Source of the DNA: Heterobilharzia americana
Taxonomy: Eukaryota; Platyhelminthes; Trematoda; Strigeidida; Schistosomatidae
Direction: 5' to 3'
Length of the DNA: 64,000 nucleotides
NCBI GenBank assembly: GCA_944470555.2
Contig: OX104134.1
Coordinates: forward strand, 9,341,248-9,405,247
This document shows, piece by piece, positions 25,640 to 38,300 of this stretch; positions within the stretch are counted from its first letter, which is position 1; the number at the start of each line of letters is the position of its first letter. Made by a program: the position numbers and the translations under genes. The notes under the pieces were generated by a model. That model did not search any database. It was not told the DNA's origin and was given only the letters and a program-made list of their open reading frames with translations.

Positions 25640-25910
25640 TTACTCAACGACGGGATTGGATAAAGGTCGTGCCATTTCATAAGCTGACAAAAGCAGGAAG
25701 TGTGGACCGTTGGATTCCAACCCAGTGGCTCAATGGTAACACTCTGATCACAGAACCTGAAGGTCCTAGGTTTGATCCCTGGAGAAGTTGGGTCATGCAC
25801 TGCTGAGGAGTCCCACAGTAGAACGAAACGGTTGCCCAGTGCTGCCAGGTTTCCAATGTTTCTCCAACTGATATCAGTCCATGGTGAATACTGACGTGAA
25901 ATCAATAAAT
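25640..25910 (+). mobile_element. tRNA-derived SINE with hammerhead motif (Sm-alpha-like), right arm of palindrome
   Basis: On the + strand there is an A-box-like TGGCTCAATGGT (25726-25737), a B-box-like GGTTTGATCCC (25769-25779), then the hammerhead core CUGAGGA (25803-25809) and GAAA (25825-25828). The core residues are intact. Stem II (GUCC...GAAC) has one mismatch. The expected GUC cleavage triplet reads GCC, so self-cleavage is unlikely. It is the opposite-strand partner of 25345-25605, and similarity continues almost to the centre. Confidence 0.78.
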
Positions 25911-27950
25911 CAATCCCCACAAACCTTCAAACTGAACGATGATTTTTATTTCACCATAGTTGTTTTCTTTATCTTTTCTTTAAAAATTGTGAAAATTATT
26001 TACTTGTGAGATTTCATGGTAAGTTGCTGATTGCCTTAATAGAGTAAACTCTCAGTGTGAAATATTCACCTCTATTTTAGTTGCTTTCCCAACATTTTAG
26101 TGTAAGTTAACCTTTGCATGGTTAATAATGAATAACATTTAAGTGGTTTGTGAGATAAAACAGCGAGGTAATCAAGGATTGCACACGTAATCAACTTGTT
26201 TGATTGTTCCAAAAGATTTTTTCCTATCCAAGATCATAATGTCTATAATAGTTGGTCGGGGCAGACAGCAACGAAATGTGAATAGCCTTCATTTTAATCA
26301 GTAGAGTCTGTACTGTATTGCAGCATCATCGAACAGCTTACGCCATTTCCAAACAACAACAATTGAAGCTTAGTGCGTACATTACAAAATCTGGTTCTGT
26401 TGTTTGGCAGTCACAATAAAAATGGATAGAAAATTTAATATCTACAATCTAGTGCTGTTAATAGCTGCAATTGTTTAATCTTTTCTATTTTCTGTCTCAC
26501 AAATACACAAATCATTACATTCTGTATAGCGAGTACAAACCCATCAGCAATCGCGGAAAACTGTTTTGCCTGCCTCTAACACCTCTTATTTATATCTGTC
26601 TGATATGATGTATCATCCTAAATGCCACTCCTTGTGGCTGGCCGGCTATGGATGTCAGAAACAGTTGATTTAGGCGAAAACCTTCGATTTAAAATAATAA
26701 ATGAGTTTGGTTCTAGTTACTTTTCAGAAATAACTCATCAGTCTATCAATATCGTCGTCATCTTTACTGATTGGTTCACTTTTATTTCATTACTCGTATT
26801 CCATTTGCCTGTACTGATGAAACGTTTGGTAATATCAGTGACTATATAGTGTTACCCATTGACCTCTGCCTGCATCAATTTTGGCGATGAGATTTCCGTG
26901 TTTGTCTTGTTGGTTATTTCCCCCCCCCCCCCCCTCAGTTTCTGTTTGTTTATTAATCGTTGTCTGTCATCTAACTGGCACAAGAAATAAGTGTTACGCC
27001 TAAGCTTTTATGGTGGGCTCGAAAGACGAACGAGTTAGGTATCATATGAATTACTTTCAAGAAGTTGTTTGAAATACACATTTCCAAAATTCTTCACATG
27101 GACGACATAATGATAGATGTTTTTTTTGTAGTTTGAATTACGTGAACTTGTACTATTCTACAGAATTCTAAATCTAACAAGTTGAGGTCAATCAATTGTA
27201 CGTTTTCATGTGATGTTAAGTTCATTTCCTCTTCTTTTCATCTGCTTCATTGTACAGTGACTTTTTTGTGACTGTACTTTTAAATGTTCTCATATCATCC
27301 ATACCCTCCTTTTTAATAACTTATTTTTTATAGATAAGTATATGATCATTTTCTTCAATCTGTTGCTATGGTTTCCATTTTTAATTGTATACTTGTACTC
27401 CTGTGTCCTTTTCTCCTCCTTTTTAAACCTACTGTACGGGATTGAAATCTGGAGAGTAACATGATCAGCTGATATGTCTTATCATTTACATATTGTATAC
27501 TAAGGCGGGGTGGGGGGTTAATTTTCACTGTACAGGTAAAGCGAATCTGATTAAATATCTTCACAATAATTGGTAAGGAATTTATGTGAATATATATAGC
27601 TTACAAGAGTGTATATGCATAGAGAGGAAGGCGCATCAACGGCAAACCAACACATCGTAGTTACCATTTTGATGATTAATCTACAAACCTAATCATACCT
27701 TTCAGTAAGTTACTTGTGGTTTGACCCGCCGACTACTGGTAGATTTTGTGACTACAATTTTCAACAAACTCAGTTTGATATTACTTAGATGGAGGCAGTC
27801 AGTGGAAGGTTTGTTTTGAACCTCGAATCTTTTCAGTGACCGTTAAAACTTATCTTCATGCACTATCCAACTCAACAAGTTGCTTGAGTTCCTCATTTTA
27901 TGTAGGTACTTTTGTATGATTGTGAAAATTAAAAGCTTTCATTCTCATAG
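25911..27950. other. AT-rich stretch with a C homopolymer; no gene recognised
   Basis: Contains a run of about 15 C at 26920-26934 and several T runs. A short frame at 26622-26849 has hydrophobic stretches but no family signature. Probably transporter intron if the exon at 27951 is real. Confidence 0.4.
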
Positions 27951-28084
27951 ATCAAGTGTACACTGAGTGGATACTGGTTTTCACGTTAATTGTACTTGCT
28001 ATTGAATCAATTTTTTTTCTTCTCAAGTTGCTGAAAATGATGCACAATTTAGAAAAGAGTGGCTTTGTTTTATCCGTTACCTGA
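27951..28084 (+). CDS. Candidate last exon of the SLC16-like transporter
   Basis: A pyrimidine-rich acceptor (TTCATTCTCATAG) precedes a segment that is open in the phase-1 frame required by the exon ending at 14211. It encodes one strongly hydrophobic helix (WILVFTLIVLAIESIFFLL) followed by a short basic tail and stop TGA at 28082. That fits helix 12 and a C-terminal tail. The usual Asp/Thr-Gly-x-Tyr stretch between helices 11 and 12 is absent, so either a small exon between remains unseen or this is chance. The implied intron is 13.7 kb and would hold the family 1 RTE insertion and the SINE palindrome. Confidence 0.4.
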
Positions 28085-28152
28085 TCAGATATTCTTCAAA
28101 ACCAGCCTTAGAATTCTATATTTGAGATGAGCTCGTAGAAATCATCTTTCGT

Positions 28153-28404
28153 TTATTCAGGAGGTCTATATGTAGGTGTCCCAGCCAGTGCATAAGCAAA
28201 TGAACCAAAAGTGGCAGCAGTCATCCCTGGATCCTCGCTAATGTCTGACAGTAGTGTGATGTGTCCCCTCTTCGACTGAAATTCGTGGTTACTATGTGGT
28301 ACAATGTCAAAAACTCGTGCTAAGCACAGTTGTAGCGTCAGTCTGCTTAATTGAGATTTCGAAAGGACTATCTTAGTGTCTTTCTGCCTGACAGTTTTCT
28401 CCAA
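28153..28404 (-). other. Unrecognised open frame between the two convergent genes
   Basis: On the - strand an 83-residue frame ends in a segment AGTPTYRPPE then stop. The end faintly resembles the kinase GTPxYxxPE motif, but there is no DFG or other kinase motif before it. It starts at a non-ATG codon. Possibly a terminal exon of an unknown gene, or chance. Confidence 0.15.
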
Positions 28405-28573
28405 CTGGTATAGAAAATCAGTGCAATGATGACCACATAACTGAAGATTTAGAAGCTTAATAGATTTTGGTAAAATTTAGACTTCATCCAACTGTATTTA
28501 ATCGGTGAGTTCGCAGAAATAAGGAAAAGACAACTGTGTGCTACTGTGCTTTGTAACCTTACTGTGCCATTTA

Positions 28574-29004
28574 GTCACACATACAACCGGGATTCAGTCG
28601 GTTACAAGTGATTCGAACCATCGTCAAAGGGTGCAGAATTGATGTTGAAAATAGTACACCTATATACGAACCTAATGTCGTTACTTTTCAAGTTGAGAAA
28701 TCACAACTAACTATTACTTTCACTGGACAAGGAGGACCATTCCTCATTTTCCGCAACAGAAACAACTACAGATACATACCTGGTTCAGAAAACTGGGAAA
28801 GCCTAATCTTCAGTCTAAAACAGCTTTTAATTTGCGATCCTCACATATTTATGAGAAGAACGTTGCAACAAAGAAAAACTTTTAATCTCAGAGCAAAACC
28901 TTTAAAAATAACTTTCGGTTAGGGGTAAAATAGGCTGGTTTCTATATTAGTAAGACGTAATACTTTACTGTACAGCTGGCAGCTACAGTAAACGTTGAAA
29001 TAAA
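28574..29004 (+). CDS. Unrecognised open frame with a downstream AATAAA
   Basis: The frame is open from just after a TAG at 28573 to a stop at 28921-28923, about 115 codons with no ATG near its beginning. Two possible acceptors (CATTTAG at 28575, GGGATTCAG at 28597) lie at the left edge. An AATAAA lies at 28999-29004, about 75 bp past the stop. Those features suit a terminal exon. The residue pattern (FTGQGGPFLIFRNRNNYRYI) looks protein-like, but I do not recognise a family. It sits between the putative transporter end and the MRTO4 stop. Confidence 0.3.
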
Positions 29005-29107
29005 AAGAGGATGAGGGATGCTGACAGATCAAATCATAACAGCAGCCTTGATTGACAAAAAATATCAATGCTTTCAGTATATGCAGTTGTATATTTACAG
29101 AAAAAAA

Positions 29108-29344
29108 CTAATCTTCTTCCATGACCTCTATAGATTTATTGGACTTATCTTTTTTTTCGAAGGGTTGTGGGATGAAATAATACTGACCATCATCTAACTG
29201 TTTGCAAACAATAAGGACCTCAGGATGAAGTGATGTACGCATAGCATAACTGTCTTTCTGTTCTAACTCTTCTACACCTTCATTAACTGCCCATACTGCA
29301 AGCAGGACAACACGAAATTCAGACATTTGAACCTGAAATAATTT
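29108..29344 (-). CDS. MRTO4: MRTO4 exon 6 (terminal)
   Basis: Begins after TTTTTAG (AG at 29346-29345), in phase 0, with codons KLFQVQMSEF, matching the human KLFGYEMAEF segment. A nearer AG at 29334-29333 would drop those residues, so the upstream acceptor is preferred. Ends with an acidic tail and TAG. No clear AATAAA is seen just downstream on this strand. Confidence 0.93.
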   Translation of the reverse strand, partial: KLFQVQMSEFRVVLLAVWAVNEGVEELEQKDSYAMRTSLHPEVLIVCKQLDDGQYYFIPQPFEKKDKSNKSIEVMEED

Positions 29345-32300
29345 CTAAAAAGTAACAAAAGCAAAGTGGAAATAATACAAGAATATGAGTAGATGTCAAT
29401 CAGAATGCTGTATTGCACAGAAACAAAACTTGAAAATAGTCATAGTTTTAGTCATGCATAAAGATGGTATTCAGAGCCAAAGTATACACATAGTGATAAT
29501 TTTGTCGCATTACAACCAACCATCAGTGGTTTTATTTCTTACACCTTCTGAGGAATTTGGTAAGCGTTGTTATCTCTTGCCGCTTACCTCCATAAGTATT
29601 CAATAGGTCAAATAAGACCGGATAATTGGAGATATCAGTGGCTGCGAAACGATGCCAGCCATATCCACCCTATATGTATACAGCGGAGATAAATGTCAAG
29701 TCTGTAGAAAACAGCCGCATTTTACGACTATCACTTCAAATAACAGCTAACTCTTCTTCCAATACTTAGACATAACCTGAATAGGATAAAAGGATTTTAA
29801 ACTGAAGCTCCAATTATAGTAGTAATGCAAACGACTGACTGGTTGGTTGTTAAACTTTACATTACTCTTAACTGGTTATTTGTTATTTGAAGACTTGATC
29901 ATAATTGTTTGATCATACTTTTGCATATATCAGTGCCTCACATCAATGACGGTCATTTTTTACAATTAGTGAATAACAATGTATCACAATCTTATAATTT
30001 CCACTCATTTTCGCCTCATGAACGTGCTCATTCCAATGTATTGAGCTACTGTGACCGGCATTTAGTTTGCTAGAATTTGACTAGAGTTCAGCTGTTTCCA
30101 CTGACTTAAATTACAGCTACAGTATACTTCAACTTTGATCAGGGTTGAGAAAGCTGTAACACATAAGACGATAACACGGCATTCTGATGAACTGTCTTAG
30201 TTACATTTAAATATAGCTATTTGATATCAGTATTCAGAAAGAATTGAGTGAGTTGGATTTAGTTGAATCATTCTTTCTGACCAGCTTAAGATATAAAGAA
30301 ATCTCATTGGAAATACCAACAAAGGATTACACCTAACTATTGCCAATTACTAAAATCCCGCCCACTATGTATCCAAAACCTATGACTTACAAACACCGGT
30401 AAAAACCATAGATCTAAAGACAAAATTTGATTTCATTTAGCAGGTTTTACGGAATTAATGTTGTATGTAGCTGTTAAGGTTAAGTGAAAAGTTCTAGTTT
30501 GAGCTACATACGATACGTAATTGGTCGATCTTTAACTGATATTACTGTAGTTAGATTAAATTACACGGAAAAATCCGATCCTTACAATAGTGGGAAAAAC
30601 AATGCAAGCTGTTGTACTCCTTGATCTAAGTGCAAAGGAAGAGTGAAGTGTACCATCCATCCTACTTATCTCCTTAATGGTTCAACGGTGGTTGACTGAT
30701 CGACAATGAAATTTTTACACACATTTCGACGCTGGCGGTGCGCACTGATAGAAAGCCCAGTTTAAAATAATCTTGGCAGTATTTGCTCTTTACCAAAAAT
30801 CCGCCTTGTATAGTCAAAAGCAGTAGTTCTGTCACGTTTTAATACTGTCTTTAATAAGTTACAAAAATGGCGAATAGCTTAATTTTACTAAGCTGCATAA
30901 AAAGTACAACTGCCGTATGATGCAGGCGATTAACAGGCAGACATATTAACATGTTTTGGCTTTTTCAATTTATGAAGACTAGACATTTAAATAGGCGTTA
31001 CTCTTCATACCTGAAATACCAAAGACAAGAGATGCTTGGGAGTTCTTACAAACATATTTTGGGTAACATTTTTGAACGATTTAGAAATGAGCGCTGTGAG
31101 ATAAGAGGTCCCCTTTAAAAATAAATACACCTCAAATTTTGCTGTTGTAGCCTTTGTCTGCTTTGATCAAGAAAGAAAAATGAAGAAGTTGAAATACCAC
31201 TCCGTAATAAGAACATGGAAATGATTTTACCAACGTATGACGAAATAAAGTGCTTTTCATAATGTCTGAATAAAGAATATGCATTACAATCCATTATAAA
31301 GAGCGCAACAAAACCAATGAGATCTAGTTCCAGCAAATAAATGCAAACAAAACTGTTACTTACTAGAATACGACACTGTTCTGGAGTAAGGATATCGTCT
31401 TTACTGCAAACAAGATACTCTCTTTCTAAATGAACAACACCTCGGACTAACTTGACAGGCATGCCCAATTGACGCAATATGGGTTCCATTGTATGAGGAA
31501 ATTTTTGTAAGGGACCGGCAGCAATTCGTACCTTAAAATGTATAGGAAGAAAAGATAACAGGAATGTAAGCTTCTGAAGCATGCACTTATAAATCAGCTT
31601 AACGATAATGAATAAAAAGAAACGTTTCAGATGCTCAAAGTAATATACAGTTATGTTCACCCTGAGTATGTATCTGTCTGAGAAATTACAACATTCAAAG
31701 AGTACTGAAAGTAACATTTTCCTGAACCATGAGACATTTTTTGGTGCATGAACCAATGACATCCTTTGGGACTGCAGTACCCTTCGAACGATAAAGTTAG
31801 AGTTTTCAATTGTACGTCGTTGATAGTTGACTCTTGATAAGCAGTAAGCAAACATACAGTAATAGACATTTTAACGCCTTTTTAAGAGACAACCAGCAAA
31901 GATTTAGTGTAATTATACCGATTTCAGCAGTTGAGTTGCACAAACAGTAAAATGAAAGTGAATCAGAAGAATAGCAAAGCAAAATGAAGTAGTGAAAGTA
32001 CTGATGACTGTATTTAGTGATCAGCCAGGAAAAACACAAGGAGGCATTTTACTGCGCAGAATAACTGTATCCAACATGCACGGTAAAATTAAAAAGAATG
32101 CCTCTTTATAACCTTTCACTTTAAAAACAAACATGTGAACTAACAAATCGATCACGTTAAGTAAAATAAAAGCACTATGAAGACAGAAACAAAAGCAGGT
32201 AGTAACAAGAAAAGGAAATGGTCGGAGAGTTGGCCAAAAGCTCTCATCACCTTTGCTGTGCATTACAAGGTAAAGCACATGATGCCCAGTAGTTTTAGCC

Positions 32301-35300
32301 GTCTGATATTGCTCAAAGACTGTAAAACAAGATCGCTTTGACCTTCGACGATGTACCATGTTAATCCAACAAAACCATCCTTTATACTAAGACCCGCAAC
32401 ATAATCTGACTACACCCAACTATATCCTGACAATCCGCAAGGCTAGCAAATGAACCATACATAAGTCACTTTAACGAAATATGCCCATCTCCAAGTCAAA
32501 ATAGGCGTCAACCTGATTTTGGTATAAAATGTGAGATCCTATGGGCATTGCAGTGGTCAATGAACACCTTTTGCTTGTAGGTTCAACAAGCATACAATGA
32601 CGCCACACACTGAGATGCTACATAAAAGACTGAATACTACTATTCTAACGTCAGGATGGTGCTTAAAGTGATCCAGGTTAATGTTAACTACTCAGTTGAA
32701 ATACGTTTAGAAATCTGATCGGTAACACAACAGCAGGGAAAAAACTACCCAGACACATGAACTTTACGACTACATGCAATGGTTTACCGCTAAGAGTTAA
32801 AACAAATGTAGAGCTAACATCAATCTTGATCATGGACTTAGCGTTTCAATAGTACAAAAGATACCATGCTTGCTGGTATCGATCCATAACTAAGTAAACG
32901 TAACTTGAGTAATCTTACCACAATGTTGGCACCATCAAGACCCCGTCTTGACAATGAACCTAAATTATCACATATCTCCTTTATGACTGTTTTGAAGCGA
33001 CGAGTGCACGCTTTACAACCATAATTATTTCCAATTCATTTAACTCTGACTATACGTGCAGTTCCCAACAAACAAACTCGACGAGTTGGTAGCGCGATTT
33101 GGTCCGACTTATCTGAAGCTACTACTTAACCTGTCACTCCTAGTCATCGCATAATAATATAGCTGGTTTCACAGGCGTATCACATAAATTCAATTAAAGC
33201 ACACTCATCGTCACATCAGTTGATTTACGATGTTCGAATTGATAATTATAACAAGAATGACCACTTTTATAGTAATGATGGATAGTAGCTAGTACTGGGA
33301 TTCAGGACGCGCGTTTCGTCTTATTTGGGACTCGTAAGCTGGAAGTATGCCTCCCAGTGAGCGACGTTGTTCCCGCTAAAACTTGGAGTTGGGACCGATC
33401 GACTTAAATGCATGAGCGTTATCCACTAGGCAACCGAGTCATGATAGCCACTTCTTGTGCGATGAGTATAGTTTTTATGTCGTGGCTTGTATTATCTTAT
33501 CACTGATTATATCGCATTGATCGATTTCTATTGGAATATGGGCTCATGCGCTTTTCGTCTTATTTGGGACTTGTAAGCGAGAGCTCATACGCCAACAGAA
33601 ACCAATTACCGGTCCAATCAACGATGGAACAATACAAGCCACAAAACAGATTTTCCACTGCTTATTTATTGTTCCTTCCAAAAGAACTAAAATGAAATTT
33701 TATAAGACAGTGTTGCTTCCGAGGTTTTAGCGATTCTAAGCCTAGATCGTAGAGCTTTAATCTTTGAATCCATACGGGAAACTATATTTAAGTAAAATTA
33801 GCTGTTGTGCATCTAAAGCTATAGACGTTTCTTCACTATAGACTACCTGGAAGTTAGTCGACCTAGAATACGCAGACTAAATTACTCGCCAGATGAAGAC
33901 TTGGTTAAAATGCAAAGTCCTCTGTACATTAAGTGACAATTTAGGAACATCTCGAATGAATCTATCTGCTCACATTCAAATAGACGCTTCAGGGCTGATC
34001 AGCGTCAATATCTCACCTAGCAAAATGGAGTGAATCGGTTGAGAACTCTACTTACTAAGGAAGCGTGATCAGTCGTGGTGGGTTGATGACCCATGATATC
34101 TTACCTCCGATAAACAATTATTATTACTTGTCCGTTGGGTCCCTAATGAAACATAAGGTTTCAGGAGCACACCTCCACTGCACTCTCTTCTCTGCAAACT
34201 TATGAACCTGGTTCCACGACTGCCCACAAGCTCTCATTTCTTCCTTACACGATCTCCTTCATGTCACCCTCGCCTCGACGTCCAACTCGTCACTTCTCAT
34301 CTGGGTTCCACTAGTAGGCCTGGCACGGGATGTCTCCAGTCGGTCTTCTCCGAGTATGCCCAATCTTTACTTCCTTCTGCATATTTGTAGTAATAGGTTC
34401 TTGGCTGGCTCGTTACTCGGCCAGAGTTCTCTGTTGCTTATTCTTATCATTCTGGCCGTCTGATCTTCAATAACGAGCTCAGGCAGTTGTCGACGAGTGT
34501 CTGTAGTTTGTTGGAAATCCCTTTCGTAACGCGCCAAGTCTCTGAGTCTTACAGAAGCACTGACTTGACGTTGGTGTTGAAAATCCGCATCTTGTTCCAC
34601 ATGCTGAGTGCAGAAGATCTCCACAATGGTTTCAGGCTAATGAACACCTGTCTTTACCATCTTGGCTCTGATGTCTGCATCTGTGCCTGTGTCGCCTGTA
34701 GTTGAAACAGTGCTTCCTAGATAGGTGAAAGAGGCTGCTTCCTTCAAGTTTCTCCCATTGATGGTGATCGGGCTTATTATTATTGTTGATGTTGGTTGGG
34801 TATCTTCATCACCTCTGTCTTCTCTACGTTCACTTGAAGTCCCATCTTCGCTGCCTCACCTCTTCTGTCAACTTGTTAGTTTTTGCCTGTAGATCTTCGA
34901 GCTTGTGCCACAAGACATTGGACACAAATCATCGTCGGCGAAATCCAAATCTTCTTCAGCGGTCTTTCCATCGGTCCAGCCAGCGTGTGCACCCCTTCTT
35001 GCTATTCACAGTTTCTTGCATGATCCAGTCGACCACAATCAGGAAGATCATGGGTGATAGTAGGAGGCAGCCTTGTCTTACTCCTGTCTCCACTTCAAAG
35101 GCATCACTGAGTTTCCCATTGTGAATTACTTGGCGGGTATGTGGCGTCTTCATATAGTTGTCGAATGAAGTTGATAGAGGTTTGCGGTATTCCATAGTGT
35201 TGAAGCAGTTGCCAAATTACTTCTCGGTTGACGCTGTCAAAAGACTTCTCAAAGTCGATGGAGTTGAGGTAGAGGGTTGACTGCCATTCTATACTCTGTT

Positions 35301-38300
35301 GTATGATGATGCGAAGCGTTGCAATTTGGTCTGCACATGATTCGTAGTTCCTGAAGCCTGCCTGTTCCGGTCGTACTTTTGAATCCAGTGCATCCTTTAG
35401 TCTCTCCAGTATGATGCGGACTAATATTTTGCTTGCATTGGGTGGACAGGAGTAGAGCGTGATTCCGCGCCAGTTCTTGAAAACACTGAGGTCTCCCTTC
35501 TTCGGCAGTTTGACAAGGTAGCCCTTCTTCCAATCAACCGGCAGGTACCTTCTCTTCCTTCCACACCTTCTGCAATAGTGGTGTGAGCATGTCCACTGTT
35601 GTCTCTGCGTCTGCTGTCAGTGCTTCTGGCGGGATCCCATCTAGTCCTGCTGCTTTCCCGCATTTCAGTAGCTTTATGGCGGTCACGACTTCCACTTTTG
35701 TTGGAGGATTTATGTTCACTTGTAGTTCTGTGACTGGGCTGCAGGTGGTATTTCCGGATGAAGTGCAGGTGGTGGTCGATTCAAGAGCTTTTTGAAGTGG
35801 TCGGCCCATTGTTTCCTGTTTCTCTTCTTTGGCAATTAGATTTCCTATATCATATTTATCGGTTTCGTCTGGGGTGATCTCCTCCCAGATAGCAACCTGG
35901 TTATTTGATACAATGTTGTCAGGTCCCCGTCTCTCCTACCTGAAGCCTGTTCTGCTTCACTTGTCAGTATGTCGTGGAAGTATCTCTTGTCTTTACGCGC
36001 ACTCTTCTTCACCTCTTTGTCGAGTATTTTATACATTGTACTCAGTTCCTCTTCTCGTCGTTCATCCTTGTACTGGTTTATCTTCCGCTTCACGATCCTC
36101 CTCTGTCAGCTTCCATGTGTCCGTCGAGATCTATTCCTAATCTTCTTCTTTCTTTTTCCTTCCTAACACGGTTATGCATGGTTTTTTCCACATAGCTTTC
36201 AAAGAGTTCCAGTGTTCTTCAACACAGGCTTCTTCAGGGATGCTGCTCGGTATCCCCCATTTTGTCTTCATGGCTGACGTGAGAATTTTCTTTGTAGTTT
36301 CGTCCACAGTGTCTCCAGTCAACAAATCGTTGAATGCACAGAATTCTGAAAACATTTCTTTATTCTCGTTCATTTCACCGACTGCTTCTCGACCCACGGT
36401 TAGTTCTCTTCCTGTGTTGTCCGCTCTCATTTCGCCTCACCAATTAGAATTTTGATGTCGCCAACTGAAATCTTGCCCAGTGCTGATTGCAGTTGTCTGT
36501 AGAATTCCTCCTTCTTCTCTTCATCTGCATTATTTGTAGGTGCGTAGCATTGTACGATTGAGGCTCCCCTTCCTTTTGAGTTGAACCTTGCTGTCATGAT
36601 CCTGATCCTGGAGGAGACTGGTTCCCACTGCATGAGAGCCTTCCACGCTCTTGGGGACATCATGATAGCCACTCCAAAACTCAGTGTGCTCGTGGTTATC
36701 GTCTGGGTGACAATATCGGAGTAGATTATTGATTCTCCAGTTGACAGTTTGGAGAGTCCACTTCCATTCCATCTGCTTTCGCTAATTCCTATGACTTCAA
36801 TGAGATACCCCTCATCTGCTTTTCAATCTGGGCAGCCTTGCTACGTTCAAACATGGTGCGGACATTTTATGTTCCCATGCTTACTTTGCTTTCATCGAGA
36901 GAAGAGAAGACAAATCGGCCAACTGGCTTTCCGAAGGCCTTTACCAACTTGCGTCATTTCACCCCTCCGATTCCGGAGAGGAATTCAATTTTATTTTTTG
37001 TATTTACTTTGTGCTTTGAAGTTTGTTTAGCGGTTAGATTGGCTTTACGGGGTAGGGTTGCTAGCTCTATGTCCAACCTTTCCTCTTTATCCGGGCTAAG
37101 GACCGGTTAGTAACTAGTGAACTAGTTAACCAGGCGAGGTTCCAATAAACAATGCTTGGTGGTTAAACAGTGTCGGAGCCGTTCAGCCCAGCTGTACCGT
37201 CGTGGATTTGATATCTGACAAAAATATGTAAAACATGCTCAGATTTGTGCTTTTTCCCCCAATCGATAATGCCTTCAGAGTACTGTCAGTCAGTCATATG
37301 ATATTCCGTTAGTAAATCAGTTACTCAGAAACTACAGGTAAACACAGTCATCTCCACTTAGAGAACGCTGAAATTCTGCAGCCCTGTTGCACACTATTGA
37401 TTGTTATCACACCATATGATCATTCCCCACTAACTATTACATGACTCAGTTCGAGTGTACACCATTCACTGAAATAATGAAGCATCTGGCATCTAGATAA
37501 CCTAACCATATGACTAGATTGTCGGAAGTGTTCATTTCACGTCAAAAATACGGTAAATATCTTATGGCGATTACTACATCAAAGGGTGGAAATCTCATAA
37601 AACAGCCCTCCAGTGGACATGGATTTTGAAGTACTAATTATAGATTCCGCTGCAAACTCGAATAGTAGGTCCGAACATCTGAGTAAGTGCCGAAAAAACT
37701 CATCCCCGTGCATAAGACACAAAAATATAACTTCCTTTCTTAAAAATCCACTATCATAGGCCTGGGTAACTTCAGCGCATGTACCAACACAGAAAAGTAG
37801 ACCTATTGTTCATTAACTTTAGCAGTTGTTCACAACAAGAGTACAAAGGGTTCGAATTTCGCTAAACAAACCAAGGCTTTAGACAAATAGGTAGTATCAA
37901 TACCCCTCACTCAATAAATATGAGGCACACTGCATTTCCAAAAAAAGAAAAATCAACGCTGAAACAGACACACGTGAACACTGACTGAGCTGCCATACTT
38001 CAAACCAACATATAAACAACAGGTGGACAGAGAAAAAAGATGCCAAGGTAAACTTAGGTGTATAGAAGAAGTAATAATTTGAAAGTGAAGATTAGTGAGA
38101 ATATTCAGTCTTTAAAAGACGCCAAAGAGAGAGTGCATCTGCGCGTTATAGTTGATTTCTAGCTATGTAACTAAGAGTTTCCAACCATTCATTCCTATCG
38201 TCTCGACGATCCAAAACATAAGCTACAGTTCCCCACATGGCCCACACCAAACTTCATTGACTGGCGCCACGTGTCAGTCTGTCCAACCTGAATCCTCTTT

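Noticed and set aside
25700..25800. tRNA gene suggested by A and B boxes
   Set aside because: No full cloverleaf is evident and the boxes sit at the head of a SINE with a hammerhead; it is tRNA-derived, not a tRNA gene.
24368..26934. (AT)n tract and the C15 run as functional elements
   Set aside because: Simple slippage repeats with no associated motif; listed only as a microsatellite or assembly-risk sites.
28153..28404. Kinase-like GTPxYxxPE at the end of a - strand frame
   Set aside because: The frame stops right after the motif, and DFG, HRD and the other kinase motifs are absent, so it is likely chance.
29332..29334. Nearer acceptor AG for MRTO4 exon 6
   Set aside because: It would delete the KLFQ residues that align with human KLFG; the upstream AG at 29346-29345 keeps phase and alignment.
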